Notes: generated from the sequence alone by a model not told the origin. Shown: positions 1-7,479, counted from the first letter of the stretch. The stretch: 23,787 bases of DNA from an uncultured Clostridia bacterium (GCA_946611595.1 CAMODY010000009.1:1-23787); one strand, 5' to 3'. Translations and numbers: made by a program.

Positions 1-417
1 GGATCATTGATCACGATCCTCCAGAAGGCCCAGGATCTCTACGGCTATCTTCCGGCAGAGATCATCTACTACGTGGCAGCACAGACAGGAACGACTCCTG
101 CGAAGGTCATGGGTGTTGCTACGTTCTACACCCAGTTCCGTTTAGAGCCGGTCGGAAAATATCTGATCATGCTCTGTAAGGGAACTGCATGTCATGTAAA
201 TGGCTCTGACAGAATTGAGGCTTCCATCACAAATGAGCTTGGAATTCAAAACGGACAGACAACAAAAGACGGCTTGTTCACGCTTAAGAATGTGGCATGT
301 CTCGGCTGCTGTTCTCTGTCCCCTGTTATGATGGTAAATGATGAAACCTTCGGAACGCTGACACCGGAAAAAGCAATCAGCATTCTGAATGATTTCCGCA
401 GCAGAGAGGAGGCCTGA
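1..417 (+). CDS. stnA: StnA/HydC/NuoE-like [2Fe-2S] subunit of a bifurcating transhydrogenase (5' truncated)
   Basis: This is the small thioredoxin-fold [2Fe-2S] subunit of a soluble NAD-linked flavoprotein complex. It passes electrons to or from the FMN/NADH subunit encoded next. The reading frame is open to the first base of the window, so the true start lies upstream; the TTG at position 7 is internal, because family members have about 25 more N-terminal residues. Counting from that TTG, cysteines 57 and 62 (CKGTAC) and 98 and 102 (CLGCC) fit the C-x4-C-x35-C-x3-C cluster motif of NuoE, HydC and HndA. The opening helical part (ILQKAQDLYGYLP) is also typical. The stop lies three bases before the next ATG, and a GAGAGGAGG ribosome site sits in the gene's last codons. 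The family is certain. The symbol stnA depends on the operon context; hydC or hndA would be the name if a hydrogenase subunit lay upstream, outside the window. Confidence 0.88.
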   Translation, partial: GSLITILQKAQDLYGYLPAEIIYYVAAQTGTTPAKVMGVATFYTQFRLEPVGKYLIMLCKGTACHVNGSDRIEASITNELGIQNGQTTKDGLFTLKNVACLGCCSLSPVMMVNDETFGTLTPEKAISILNDFRSREEA

Positions 418-420
418 GAC

Positions 421-2172
421 ATGAGAATTGTAGTAGGTGAAGGCAGCTGCGGAATCGCAGCAGGCGCAGGAAAAGTATATGACGCACTGAAAGCGCTGAT
501 CACTCCGGATGATAGCTTTTCTTTGGAGATCACCGGATGCATCGGTATGTGCTTTTTAGAGCCGATCGTAGATATTTATGAAGGTGAGGATCTTCTTACT
601 CGTCTGGTTCATGTAGAAGCAAAAGATGCGGAGAAAATCGTGGATGCCGTTAAGGCTGGTGATCTTGAGGCAATTGAGTCCTTAAAGATCAAAGATGATG
701 ATGCATCCTTCCTTACCCAGCAGACGCGTATTGCACTTCGTAACTGCGGTATCATCGATCCGACAGATATTAAGAGTTATAAGGCAAAAGATGGATATAA
801 AGCATTAGAAAAAGTATTAAAGACAATGACTCCGGAAGAGGTGATTGAAGAGATCAAGACATCCGGCCTTGCAGGCCGTGGTGGTGCAGGATTCCCGACC
901 TGGTTTAAATGGAATGCTGCAAGAGGCTCTAAAGGAGAAGAGAAATACCTGATCTGCAATGCGGATGAGGGCGATCCGGGTGCTTTCATGGATCGTGCCG
1001 TAATTGAGAGCGATCCGCACAACCTGATCGAAGGTATGCTGATCGCGGCTTATGCGATCGGAGCAAAAGAAGCGATCGTATATGTTCGTGCAGAATATCC
1101 GCTCGCGATCGTAAGACTTGAAAATGCGATTGCTCAGGCGACAGAAGAAGGCCTGATCGGAGACCATATCATGGGAACGGATTTCAGCTGCAAGTTCCGC
1201 TATATGGCTGGTGCCGGTGCATTTGTCTGCGGTGAAGAGACAGCGCTGATCGAATCCCTTGAAGGAAAACGTGGTATGCCGCGCCTTAAACCGCCGTTCC
1301 CGGCAGCAGCAGGATACCGCTTGAAACCATCGAATATTAATAACGTTGAAACCTTTGCAAATGTTGCATGGATCATCAATAACGGCGGAGAAGCTTTTGC
1401 TGCAATGGGAACCGAAGGCAGCAAAGGAACCAAGGTATTTGCGCTGACAGGAAAAGTAAAACGCGGCGGTCTTGTTGAAATCCCGATGGGACAGACCCTT
1501 CGCCATGTAATCTTTGATATCGGCGGCGGCATCCGGAATGAGAAAAAGATCAAGGCTGTACAGATGGGCGGTCCATCCGGCGGATGTATTCCGGAAAATC
1601 TCTTAGATACCGTAATCGACTATAAAGCCCTTTCTGCTACGGGAGCTATCATGGGCTCCGGCGGAATGGTCGTTATGGATGAGAATACCTGTATGGTAGG
1701 TATGGCAAGATTCTTCCTGGATTTCACATCCAAGGAATCCTGCGGTAAATGTGTACACTGCCGTATCGGAACTAAGAGAATGCTGGAAATCCTGACCCGT
1801 ATCGTAAACGGAGAAGGTGAAGAAGGCGATATTGAATTATTAGAAGAACTTTGTAACGCGATCAAAGACGGAGCTCTTTGCGGCCTTGGCCAGACGGCGC
1901 CGAACCCGGTTCTTACCACGATCCGTTACTTCAGAGATGAGTATGAAGCTCATATTAAAGAAAAGAAATGTCCGGCAAAAGAATGTGTCGAACTTTTGAG
2001 CTATCACATTGATCCGGAGAAATGTAAAGGCTGTACGATGTGCGCAAAGAAATGTCCGGTACAGGCCATTTCCGGTGAAGTTAAAAATCCTCATGAGATC
2101 GATCAGAATGTATGTATCAAGTGCGGCCAGTGTTACACCCTGTGTAAATTTGGCGCGATCAGTGTAGAGTAA
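421..2172 (+). CDS. stnB: StnB/HydB/NuoF-like FMN and Fe-S subunit (NADH-binding)
   Basis: This 583-residue subunit binds NAD(H) and FMN and is the NAD-side flavoprotein of the complex. An N-terminal thioredoxin-like domain (1-90) has C10, C40 and C44. The NuoF core follows, with the glycine-rich FMN motif GRGGAGFPT at 152-160, the NADH-site NADEGDPGAFMDR at 180-192, and the [4Fe-4S] cysteines C441, C444, C447 (ESCGKCVHC) and C487. The C-terminus adds two ferredoxin-type [4Fe-4S] motifs, C535/538/541/545 and C565/568/571/575. This extended form is seen in HydB/HndC of bifurcating hydrogenases and in Stn complexes, not in complex I NuoF, which lacks the extra clusters. Only one cysteine is visible in the first half of the N-terminal domain, so that cluster may be absent or unusually ligated. 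The start follows a good ribosome site. The stop codon runs into the AAGGAGG of the next gene, which indicates translational linkage. Confidence 0.92.
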   Translation: MRIVVGEGSCGIAAGAGKVYDALKALITPDDSFSLEITGCIGMCFLEPIVDIYEGEDLLTRLVHVEAKDAEKIVDAVKAGDLEAIESLKIKDDDASFLTQQTRIALRNCGIIDPTDIKSYKAKDGYKALEKVLKTMTPEEVIEEIKTSGLAGRGGAGFPTWFKWNAARGSKGEEKYLICNADEGDPGAFMDRAVIESDPHNLIEGMLIAAYAIGAKEAIVYVRAEYPLAIVRLENAIAQATEEGLIGDHIMGTDFSCKFRYMAGAGAFVCGEETALIESLEGKRGMPRLKPPFPAAAGYRLKPSNINNVETFANVAWIINNGGEAFAAMGTEGSKGTKVFALTGKVKRGGLVEIPMGQTLRHVIFDIGGGIRNEKKIKAVQMGGPSGGCIPENLLDTVIDYKALSATGAIMGSGGMVVMDENTCMVGMARFFLDFTSKESCGKCVHCRIGTKRMLEILTRIVNGEGEEGDIELLEELCNAIKDGALCGLGQTAPNPVLTTIRYFRDEYEAHIKEKKCPAKECVELLSYHIDPEKCKGCTMCAKKCPVQAISGEVKNPHEIDQNVCIKCGQCYTLCKFGAISVE

Positions 2173-2183
2173 GGAGGCCGGAA

Positions 2184-4217
2184 ATGAGCGAGATTAAAAT
2201 TACTATTGATGGAATCGAATGTGTCGCACAGACCGGTGAAACGATCCTGGATATCGCAAAGAAAAACGGGATTTATATTCCGACACTGTGCCATGATGAA
2301 AGCGTAGCGAAGTATGGAGCATGCGGCCTTTGCCTGGTTGAAGGAGAAGGACTTCCGAAACTGATGCGTGCATGTTCTACCTTCCCTGCAGATGGCTGGG
2401 TCCTGCATACGGATTCAGACCGTGTCTTAAGGGCGAGAAAAGTTGCGCTGGAACTGTTAATGAGTGATCACGACGGAGACTGCAAGGGACCATGTTCTTT
2501 AAACTGCCCGGCAGGAACCGACTGTATGGCGTATGTGAACCAGATTGCCAAAGGCAATTATCACGAAGCGGTAAAGATCATAAAAGAAAAATTCCCGTTC
2601 CCTGCAAGTATCGGACATGTATGTCCGCATCCTTGCGAAGATGCCTGCAGAAGGCAGTATGTGGAGGCTTCCATCTCCATTGCATATCTGAAACGCTTTG
2701 CAGGTCTTAAGGATCTGGAAAAAGATACCTGGAAACCGGAAGTAGCACCGGAGACAGGAAAGAAGGTTGCCATTATCGGAGGCGGTCCTGCGGGCATGAC
2801 AGCTGCATACTTCTTAAGAACCTACGGCCATCAGGTGACTGTCTATGATGCGATGCCGAATATGGGTGGAATGCTCCGCTATGGAATTCCGGAGTATCGT
2901 CTTCCGAAGAAGGTCGTTGATAGAGAAGTCAAAGAAATTGAAGACCTTGGCGTAGAACTGAAAAACAATGTAAAGATCGGAAAAGACATCAGCCTTGATG
3001 AAATCCGTAAAGCTGCTGATGCCACGATCCTTGCAATCGGCTGCTGGGTAAGTACAAAAGTCGGATGCCCTGGTGAAGAAGCGGAAGGCGTTTTAGGAGG
3101 CATTGACTTCCTGCGTCAGAATATTCTGGGAACACCATATGATATTGCCGGAAAGAATGTAGCAATCGTCGGCGGCGGAAACACTGCGATGGATGCTTGC
3201 AGAAGCGCGGTCCGTTTAGGAGCAGAGAACGTCTATGTCATTTACCGCCGTACAAGAAATGAAATGCCGGCAGATGATGAAGAAATCGAAGAGGCAATTG
3301 AAGAAGGCGTACAGTTTAAATTCCTGACAAACCCTGCGGAGATCCTTTCCGAAAATGGTCATGTTACGGAGATCAAACTCCAGGTGATGGAACTTGGAGA
3401 GCCTGATGCAAGCGGCAGAAGAAGTCCTGTTCCGGTTGAAGGTAAGTTTGAGACGCTCAAAGTGGATAATGTCATTGCAGCAATCGGACAGAAGGTAAAT
3501 CCGGAAGGCGTTGATGTTGAACTGACAAACAGAGGAGTGATCGCAGCGGATGAGAATACATTCCGTACAAACCTGGAAGATGTTTTTGCGGTAGGTGATG
3601 CGATTAAGACCGGAGATAGAATTGCAATCGCAGCAATCGGAACCGCAAACAAGGCAGCAGATGTCGTAGACAGCTATTTGAAGGGTGAGCTGGTTCCGTA
3701 TAGAAAACCATTCTATTCAGAACGTGATCTCGAGACTGTGAAAGCAGAACTTGCACAGAAAGAAAAGCAGGCTAGAGTAAAAGTTCCGAAGCGTCCGGCA
3801 GAGGAACGTAAAAAAGACTTTAATGATATCGTGATCGAACTCAGCGAGGAAGAGGTTCAGAAAGAAGCAGCTAGATGCTTAGAGTGCGGCTGCCACGATT
3901 TCCATGACTGCACATTGATCGAATGCGCTAACTGCATGGAGATCTGTCCGTCCAGACTGAAAGGTGAGATCCATCCGGGCTTTGTTGAGACAAAACTTAT
4001 AACGATCGAGCGGAATCAGAATAAATGTGTTCTTTGTAATCTCTGCGTTCGTACCTGTGACGAAGTTGCAAAGAAAGGCATTTTAGGATTGGTTGGCAGA
4101 GGATTTACAACTGTGATCAAACCTGAGTTCAATGATCCGAAGACGATCGAAGGCTGTAAGGATTGCCACAAGTGCTTCGATATTTGTCCGACAGGGGCAT
4201 TGAAATTGCTGCAGTAA
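2184..4217 (+). CDS. stnC: StnC-like: [2Fe-2S] head + GltD/NfnB FAD-NADPH core + Fe-S tail
   Basis: This 677-residue flavoprotein is the NADPH-side, probably bifurcating, subunit. Residues 1-80 are a plant-type [2Fe-2S] ferredoxin with C36, C47, C50 and C64. Residues 95-160 resemble the GltD/NfnB N-terminal cluster domain (C100, C104, C108, C114, C147, C151, C155). The FAD dinucleotide fold starts at VAIIGGGPAG (195-204), and the second fold at VAIVGGGNTAMD (326-337) is followed by YRRTRNEMPA (354-363), the arginine pair that favours NADPH in GltD and NfnB. The FAD closing motif VFAVGDA is at 467-473. The tail has Cys groups at 565-588, 615-625 and 658-668, the last two of ferredoxin type. 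No H-cluster or molybdopterin domain is present, so this is neither a hydrogenase nor a formate dehydrogenase. In Stn-type Nfn the known reaction couples 2 NADPH to one NAD+ and one ferredoxin. That role is inferred here from domain content. Confidence 0.87.
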   Translation: MSEIKITIDGIECVAQTGETILDIAKKNGIYIPTLCHDESVAKYGACGLCLVEGEGLPKLMRACSTFPADGWVLHTDSDRVLRARKVALELLMSDHDGDCKGPCSLNCPAGTDCMAYVNQIAKGNYHEAVKIIKEKFPFPASIGHVCPHPCEDACRRQYVEASISIAYLKRFAGLKDLEKDTWKPEVAPETGKKVAIIGGGPAGMTAAYFLRTYGHQVTVYDAMPNMGGMLRYGIPEYRLPKKVVDREVKEIEDLGVELKNNVKIGKDISLDEIRKAADATILAIGCWVSTKVGCPGEEAEGVLGGIDFLRQNILGTPYDIAGKNVAIVGGGNTAMDACRSAVRLGAENVYVIYRRTRNEMPADDEEIEEAIEEGVQFKFLTNPAEILSENGHVTEIKLQVMELGEPDASGRRSPVPVEGKFETLKVDNVIAAIGQKVNPEGVDVELTNRGVIAADENTFRTNLEDVFAVGDAIKTGDRIAIAAIGTANKAADVVDSYLKGELVPYRKPFYSERDLETVKAELAQKEKQARVKVPKRPAEERKKDFNDIVIELSEEEVQKEAARCLECGCHDFHDCTLIECANCMEICPSRLKGEIHPGFVETKLITIERNQNKCVLCNLCVRTCDEVAKKGILGLVGRGFTTVIKPEFNDPKTIEGCKDCHKCFDICPTGALKLLQ

Positions 4218-4228
4218 GCCTGTATAAT
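4200..4228 (+). promoter_or_regulatory. Sigma-A-type promoter for the surface-protein gene, inside the stnC end
   Basis: TTGAAA (4200-4205) and a perfect TATAAT (4223-4228) are separated by exactly 17 bases. The -35 box lies in the last codons of stnC and the -10 box just after its stop. Transcription would begin near 4235, which excludes the earlier in-frame ATG at 4227 as a start and supports ATG 4281. Confidence 0.75.
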
Positions 4229-4280
4229 GCAGCGGTTCCTATATGAACAAATAAACATATTAGAAACGAGACAATATTTA

Positions 4281-5624
4281 ATGACAAGTAAAGCGACAAA
4301 AAAAGGATTCGCATCAATTTGCTTTGCTGCAATCATGTTAATCTGCCTTGTCTTTATGACAGGATCGCCATTTCTTGTAAAGGCAGATGAGGAGACAACT
4401 GTAGCTGCGGAAACTGGTGCTACTGAAATCTGGAGTTATAAAGATCTGGTTAAACTGGCAGATAACCCATCTGGCTCTTATAAGCTGATGGCAGATATCG
4501 ACTTAAAGGGAAGAGTATGGACTCCGATTGAATTTTCCGGAACCCTTGACGGAGATGGTCATGCCATTATTAATGCAAGTATAAATCAGGTGGGTGCAGC
4601 AAAACATTCTGTTTATGATGGCAATATGGTTTCTTATGATACCTCTTTTTCTGCTTTCTTTTCTTCGCTGTTGAATGCAACAGTTAAGAATACAGATTTC
4701 TTAGGAATGGAGGTTTCGGTCGATACCAATGAGCCAACATTTGCGGGCGGCATTGTAGGTTATATGGAAAACTCTACGATCGAAAATTGTTCGCTTTACG
4801 GGAAGGTGACACTTTACTCTTCTGGCGCAGCGATCGGAGTCGGCGGAATTGCCGGATATGGAAATGGTTCCATCAACCAGGTTAATTCCGATATGACGCT
4901 GGTCTGCGTAGATAAGGACCGAGACCACAAAGATGAACAGTTTTTAGGCGGCGCTTATGCAGCAGGTTTTATTGACCTTACGAATAGTACGGTCAAGCTT
5001 GACGGCTATGACTCTGACCATGGTTATGTTCATAATGGCGGTCTTGTTGGAATGTATATCCAATACCCGGAAGGCGTAGAGCATGAAGGCGCAATTACCG
5101 GAAATACAGTTGCCGGTCAGATCACTTTCTTTGAGGATAATGAAGATCGAAGAGCATATTGCGAAGCTTATATTGGCGAGATCATGAACTGGTCCTTTGC
5201 CTATGATGACGCGTTCTCCGAAGAAAATTTCACGGGAACGGAAGTTGATGACTATAATACCGTACTGCTTCCGCATAACTGTACAAATCCGCAGTTTGAA
5301 CAGTCCAGCGTGGCATCAACTGAGACGGAAAACGGATATTCGGAATATCATTGCACAACTTGTGGATTTAGTTATAAAGCTGATTATGTTCCGGTTGTCG
5401 GCAACTATGTAGACCCTGATGATATTGTGTATGGGGTAAACGGAGTACCAAAGGCTGCCCCGGCTGCATCTTCCAGGAAAACCTGGCCGCTCATTGTAGT
5501 TATAGCTGCGTTGGTGGTTGTTTGCACTGCGACTTTCTTTATGATAAAGGTAAGAAAGGTAAAACAGGAAAGACTTAACAGAAAAGCAGCCAGAGCCAGA
5601 AGACGTATTGAGTGGGAAGAGTAA
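4281..5624 (+). CDS. Secreted, membrane-anchored beta-helix-like surface protein
   Basis: I cannot name this 447-residue protein, but its build is clear. Residues 1-35 are a signal peptide (basic start, hydrophobic stretch about 10-29, then VKADEE). Residues 49-100 resemble the 'edL..lA..psG.Y.L.aDIDLkG..W.PI.FsGTLDGdGH' module that opens many Firmicute beta-helix or GLUG-type surface proteins. Glycine-rich turns such as FAGGIVGYMENSTIENC and NGGLVGMY suggest beta-helix rungs. Near the C-terminus is a small HCTTCG module, then a stalk, one membrane helix (about 402-422) and a 25-residue strongly basic cytoplasmic tail. There is no LPXTG signal. ATG 4281 is chosen because the mapped promoter places the RNA start after the upstream ATG at 4227 and because it gives a clean signal peptide; the ribosome site is weak. 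An adhesin or polysaccharide-binding role is a guess. Confidence 0.8.
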   Translation: MTSKATKKGFASICFAAIMLICLVFMTGSPFLVKADEETTVAAETGATEIWSYKDLVKLADNPSGSYKLMADIDLKGRVWTPIEFSGTLDGDGHAIINASINQVGAAKHSVYDGNMVSYDTSFSAFFSSLLNATVKNTDFLGMEVSVDTNEPTFAGGIVGYMENSTIENCSLYGKVTLYSSGAAIGVGGIAGYGNGSINQVNSDMTLVCVDKDRDHKDEQFLGGAYAAGFIDLTNSTVKLDGYDSDHGYVHNGGLVGMYIQYPEGVEHEGAITGNTVAGQITFFEDNEDRRAYCEAYIGEIMNWSFAYDDAFSEENFTGTEVDDYNTVLLPHNCTNPQFEQSSVASTETENGYSEYHCTTCGFSYKADYVPVVGNYVDPDDIVYGVNGVPKAAPAASSRKTWPLIVVIAALVVVCTATFFMIKVRKVKQERLNRKAARARRRIEWEE

Positions 5625-5658
5625 GAAAAGCGTTATAAATATTCGCACAATTTTTATA

Positions 5659-5694
5659 TTGTAATCACTATATAGTTATGATATTGTGATTACA
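5659..5694 (+). promoter_or_regulatory. Candidate promoter with overlapping operator dyad upstream of the folate riboswitch
   Basis: A perfect 9-base inverted repeat, TGTAATCAC (5660-5668) and GTGATTACA (5686-5694), flanks a 17-base centre that contains the palindrome ACTATATAGT (5667-5676). A modest promoter, TTGTAA (5659-5664), 17 bases, TATTGT (5682-5687), coincides with the arms, so a protein bound to the dyad would block polymerase. The RNA would start about 10 bases before the aptamer. The bound protein is unknown; alternatively the repeat could be a weak end-of-gene hairpin for the surface-protein gene, though no T-run follows it. Confidence 0.45.
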
Positions 5695-5702
5695 TCAATT
5701 AC

Positions 5703-5821
5703 ACAGAGTAGAAAAGCAAGCGTTAAGTGCCGCCGGGACGGGGAGCTGTCCGGAGGACGAAAAATAAGTTGGTTAGATTATGTGGCTTCTATTTGCGTCT
5801 TGCCTTTCGCATCCCGCTGTC
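5703..5821 (+). ncRNA. Tetrahydrofolate (THF) riboswitch aptamer
   Basis: The sequence carries the hallmarks of the THF (folT) riboswitch: AGAGTAG, then GCGTTAAGTG (5720-5729), a hairpin with a GGGGAGCTG loop region, GGACGAA (5755-5761), and a conserved 3' end GCATCCCGCT (5809-5818). The closing stems support it. GAAAAGCAAG (5711-5720) pairs with CTTGCCTTTC (5799-5808) with one mismatch, and ACAG (5703-5706) can pair with CTGT (5817-5820) to form P1. The downstream gene is a folate-type ECF transporter S component, the usual partner of this class. The consensus match was made from memory, not with a covariance model. Confidence 0.85.
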
Positions 5822-5838
5822 CTTAAACCTGGATAACG

Positions 5839-5875
5839 AATCCTCTTTTTGCAGCGGGCGAAAAGAGGATTTTTT
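5839..5875 (+). terminator. Riboswitch expression platform: intrinsic terminator with competing antiterminator
   Basis: AATCCTCTTTT (5839-5849) and AAAAGAGGATT (5861-5871) form a perfect 11-base-pair stem followed by a T-run. Its loop contains CAGCGGG (5852-5858), complementary to CCCGCTG (5813-5819) in the 3' strand of the aptamer. Ligand binding would hold CCCGCTG in the aptamer and let the terminator form. Without folate, CCCGCTG would pair with the loop and break the terminator. This predicts an OFF switch. Confidence 0.85.
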
Positions 5876-5920
5876 ATATCTGAGGGGACGACAGGGACAT
5901 CAGTCAAAGGAGATAGGATT

Positions 5921-6520
5921 ATGAAAAAGAAAATGACTGTCCTGGACATCACTATTTGCGCAGCGATGATCGCGCTTCATATTGTGCTTGATCTGTTTCT
6001 TACGATTCGAATCGGAGAATTATATAAGATTACGCTGAATACGCTGCCATTTGTTGTTGTTGGTATGATGTGCGGCCCTGCAGAAGGCGCGCTGTCAGGT
6101 CTTGTCGGATGCTTTTTAAGCCAGATGCTTGGACCTTATGGATTGATGGTTACGACACCAATCTGGATCATTCCGGGTATGCTCTCAGGTCTTACATCCG
6201 GACTTATCTTTAAGGCGTTTAAACGCAAATCCACCATTGCAGCTATTGCCGTTACCGTATTCATTGCTGAGTTGATCACAACGATCTATAACTGGTTTGG
6301 AAGTTATCTTGGCGATGTCGTTATCCTGAAGGATATGACAATTGAAGTTTTGATCGCGGCTATTCCGATCAGGCTTATCAACTGGGCACTTCGAAGTGTG
6401 GTCTTTACAGTTGTACTTGTTCCGCTTTGCAAGACTCTCTTAAAATCCTGTCCTGCAGGTATCAGACAGGCAAAGCAGAATGCAAAGGCTAAGGCTGCTG
6501 AGTCGCCTGCAGAATCCTGA
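5921..6520 (+). CDS. folT: Folate-type ECF transporter S component
   Basis: This is the substrate-binding membrane subunit of an energy-coupling-factor importer; it works with a shared EcfT/EcfA module encoded elsewhere. The 199-residue protein is almost entirely hydrophobic, with about six membrane segments, and has the ECF S-component pattern: N-terminal helix LDITICAAMIALHIVLD, then TLPFVVVGMMCGPAEGALSGLVG, then a PIWIIPGMLSGLTSGLIF segment. The C-terminus is short, charged and alanine-rich. Sequence alone would leave the substrate open among S-component families; the THF riboswitch directly upstream makes folate the best call. ATG 5921 is chosen because AAAGGAG precedes it at good spacing; the in-frame ATG at 5849 lies inside the terminator hairpin and cannot be the start. 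It reads convergently with the LysR gene and ends just before a shared terminator. Confidence 0.85.
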   Translation: MKKKMTVLDITICAAMIALHIVLDLFLTIRIGELYKITLNTLPFVVVGMMCGPAEGALSGLVGCFLSQMLGPYGLMVTTPIWIIPGMLSGLTSGLIFKAFKRKSTIAAIAVTVFIAELITTIYNWFGSYLGDVVILKDMTIEVLIAAIPIRLINWALRSVVFTVVLVPLCKTLLKSCPAGIRQAKQNAKAKAAESPAES

Positions 6521-6544
6521 GAAAACAATAATTAAATATATAAC

Positions 6545-6575
6545 AAAGGCCATGGACGAAAATTCCATGGCCTTT
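6545..6575. terminator. Bidirectional hairpin between convergent folT and lysR-family genes
   Basis: AAAGGCCATGGA (6545-6556) and TCCATGGCCTTT (6564-6575) form a perfect 12-base-pair stem with a 7-base loop, in the 80-base gap between two converging genes. The A-rich left foot and T-rich right foot suit termination on both strands, although neither side has a long uninterrupted T-run. Confidence 0.75.
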
Positions 6576-6600
6576 ATTGTTGCATAAAATATATTTTTTA

Positions 6601-7479
6601 TTAGTCAGCATAGTTTAAGAAGTTTGCTAATGAGGAGAACTGGATAAATCTCTTCGCTGCCGGAGAAGCAATCTCTTCCGGCTGCATTGCAATACCGATG
6701 TTGACGGTATGCGGCGTTGTAAGTGAAAGAGGAACAACATTATCGCCTAATGACTGAAGCCAGATCTTATTAGTAAGCGTAACGCCAAGTCCTGCTTCAA
6801 CCATTGCATAAGCGGCATATGGGTCATGCGTGCGGTATTTGGTATTCGGTTTGATCCGCTTGTCATCTAAGAAGAGGGTATTATCTGTTTCCTGTCCGGT
6901 ATAAACTTCAATGAATGGTTCTTTCTCAAAATCTTTGATATTAAAGGAACTTTTATTTGCGTATGGACTGTCTTTTGAGACAATGGCAACAAGCTCATCT
7001 TCTAAAAGATGTACCCAGTGGTATTTTCCTTTACGTTTACTAATGATACAGAAATCCGCCGCATTGTTTTCAATCATTTTAACAAGCGCCGTTGAAGTTC
7101 CCTCGACGATACGTACTTCAATATCAGGGAACTTTCTCGTAAAGTCGTAGATCAGTTTTGAAATCTGAGGATAAAAATTGTTGTAAGCAGTTCCGATAAT
7201 GATCTCACCCTTTTCAAGGCCTTTCAGCTGTGAGGCCATCTGGTTGAGCTGTTCTTCCTGACGGATGATCTTTATGATCGATGGAAGGAGTTCCTCGCAT
7301 TCCTTTGTTGGGGTAACACCGGAGTGTGTTCGGTTTAATAAAACAAGGTCTGTTTCTTCTTCTAAAGCAGAAATAGAGCGGCTGACTCCGGATGGGGTAT
7401 AGCCGAGTTCCTCTGCTGCGTCAGAGAGGCTTCCTGTTTGAATGGTTTTCAATAAGATCTTATATTTTTCAGTATCCAT
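6601..7479 (-). CDS. LysR-type transcriptional regulator
   Basis: This 292-residue protein has the family's standard length and order. The N-terminal winged helix-turn-helix (about 1-60) shows the LysR signature SLSDAAEELGYTPSGVSRSISALEEE followed by LLNRTHSGVTPT. A linker helix follows, then a periplasmic-binding-like effector domain from about residue 90 (GEIIIGTAYN). Motifs in that domain such as DFCIISKR and MVEAGLGVTLTN are usual. The start codon follows a strong AGGAGGGA site read on the minus strand. It lies between a folate transporter and dihydrofolate reductase and is divergent from the latter, the usual position of a LysR protein that controls its divergent neighbour, so dihydrofolate-operon control is possible. 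The effector is unknown, and an unrelated metabolic target is equally plausible. Confidence 0.93.
   Translation of the reverse strand: MDTEKYKILLKTIQTGSLSDAAEELGYTPSGVSRSISALEEETDLVLLNRTHSGVTPTKECEELLPSIIKIIRQEEQLNQMASQLKGLEKGEIIIGTAYNNFYPQISKLIYDFTRKFPDIEVRIVEGTSTALVKMIENNAADFCIISKRKGKYHWVHLLEDELVAIVSKDSPYANKSSFNIKDFEKEPFIEVYTGQETDNTLFLDDKRIKPNTKYRTHDPYAAYAMVEAGLGVTLTNKIWLQSLGDNVVPLSLTTPHTVNIGIAMQPEEIASPAAKRFIQFSSLANFLNYAD

Noticed and set aside
817..1506. 229-codon open frame antisense to stnB
   Set aside because: It lies wholly inside a certain gene on the other strand, lacks a ribosome site and family motifs, and is Cys/Arg/Phe-rich in the way shadow frames are.
2184..4217. [FeFe]-hydrogenase or formate dehydrogenase subunit
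   Set aside because: The N-terminal ferredoxin and cysteine-rich tail recall such enzymes, but there is no H-cluster motif or molybdopterin domain; the core is GltD/NfnB-like.
4227..4280. Earlier ATG for the surface protein
   Set aside because: It overlaps the -10 box of the promoter, so it would not be in the RNA, and it has no ribosome site.
5626..5662. Terminator for the surface-protein gene (ACAAT/ATTGT hairpin)
   Set aside because: Only five weak base pairs in AT-rich sequence; not enough for a terminator call.
5849..5920. N-terminal extension of the ECF S component
   Set aside because: The extended start codon lies inside the riboswitch terminator stem; ATG 5921 has the proper ribosome site and family start.
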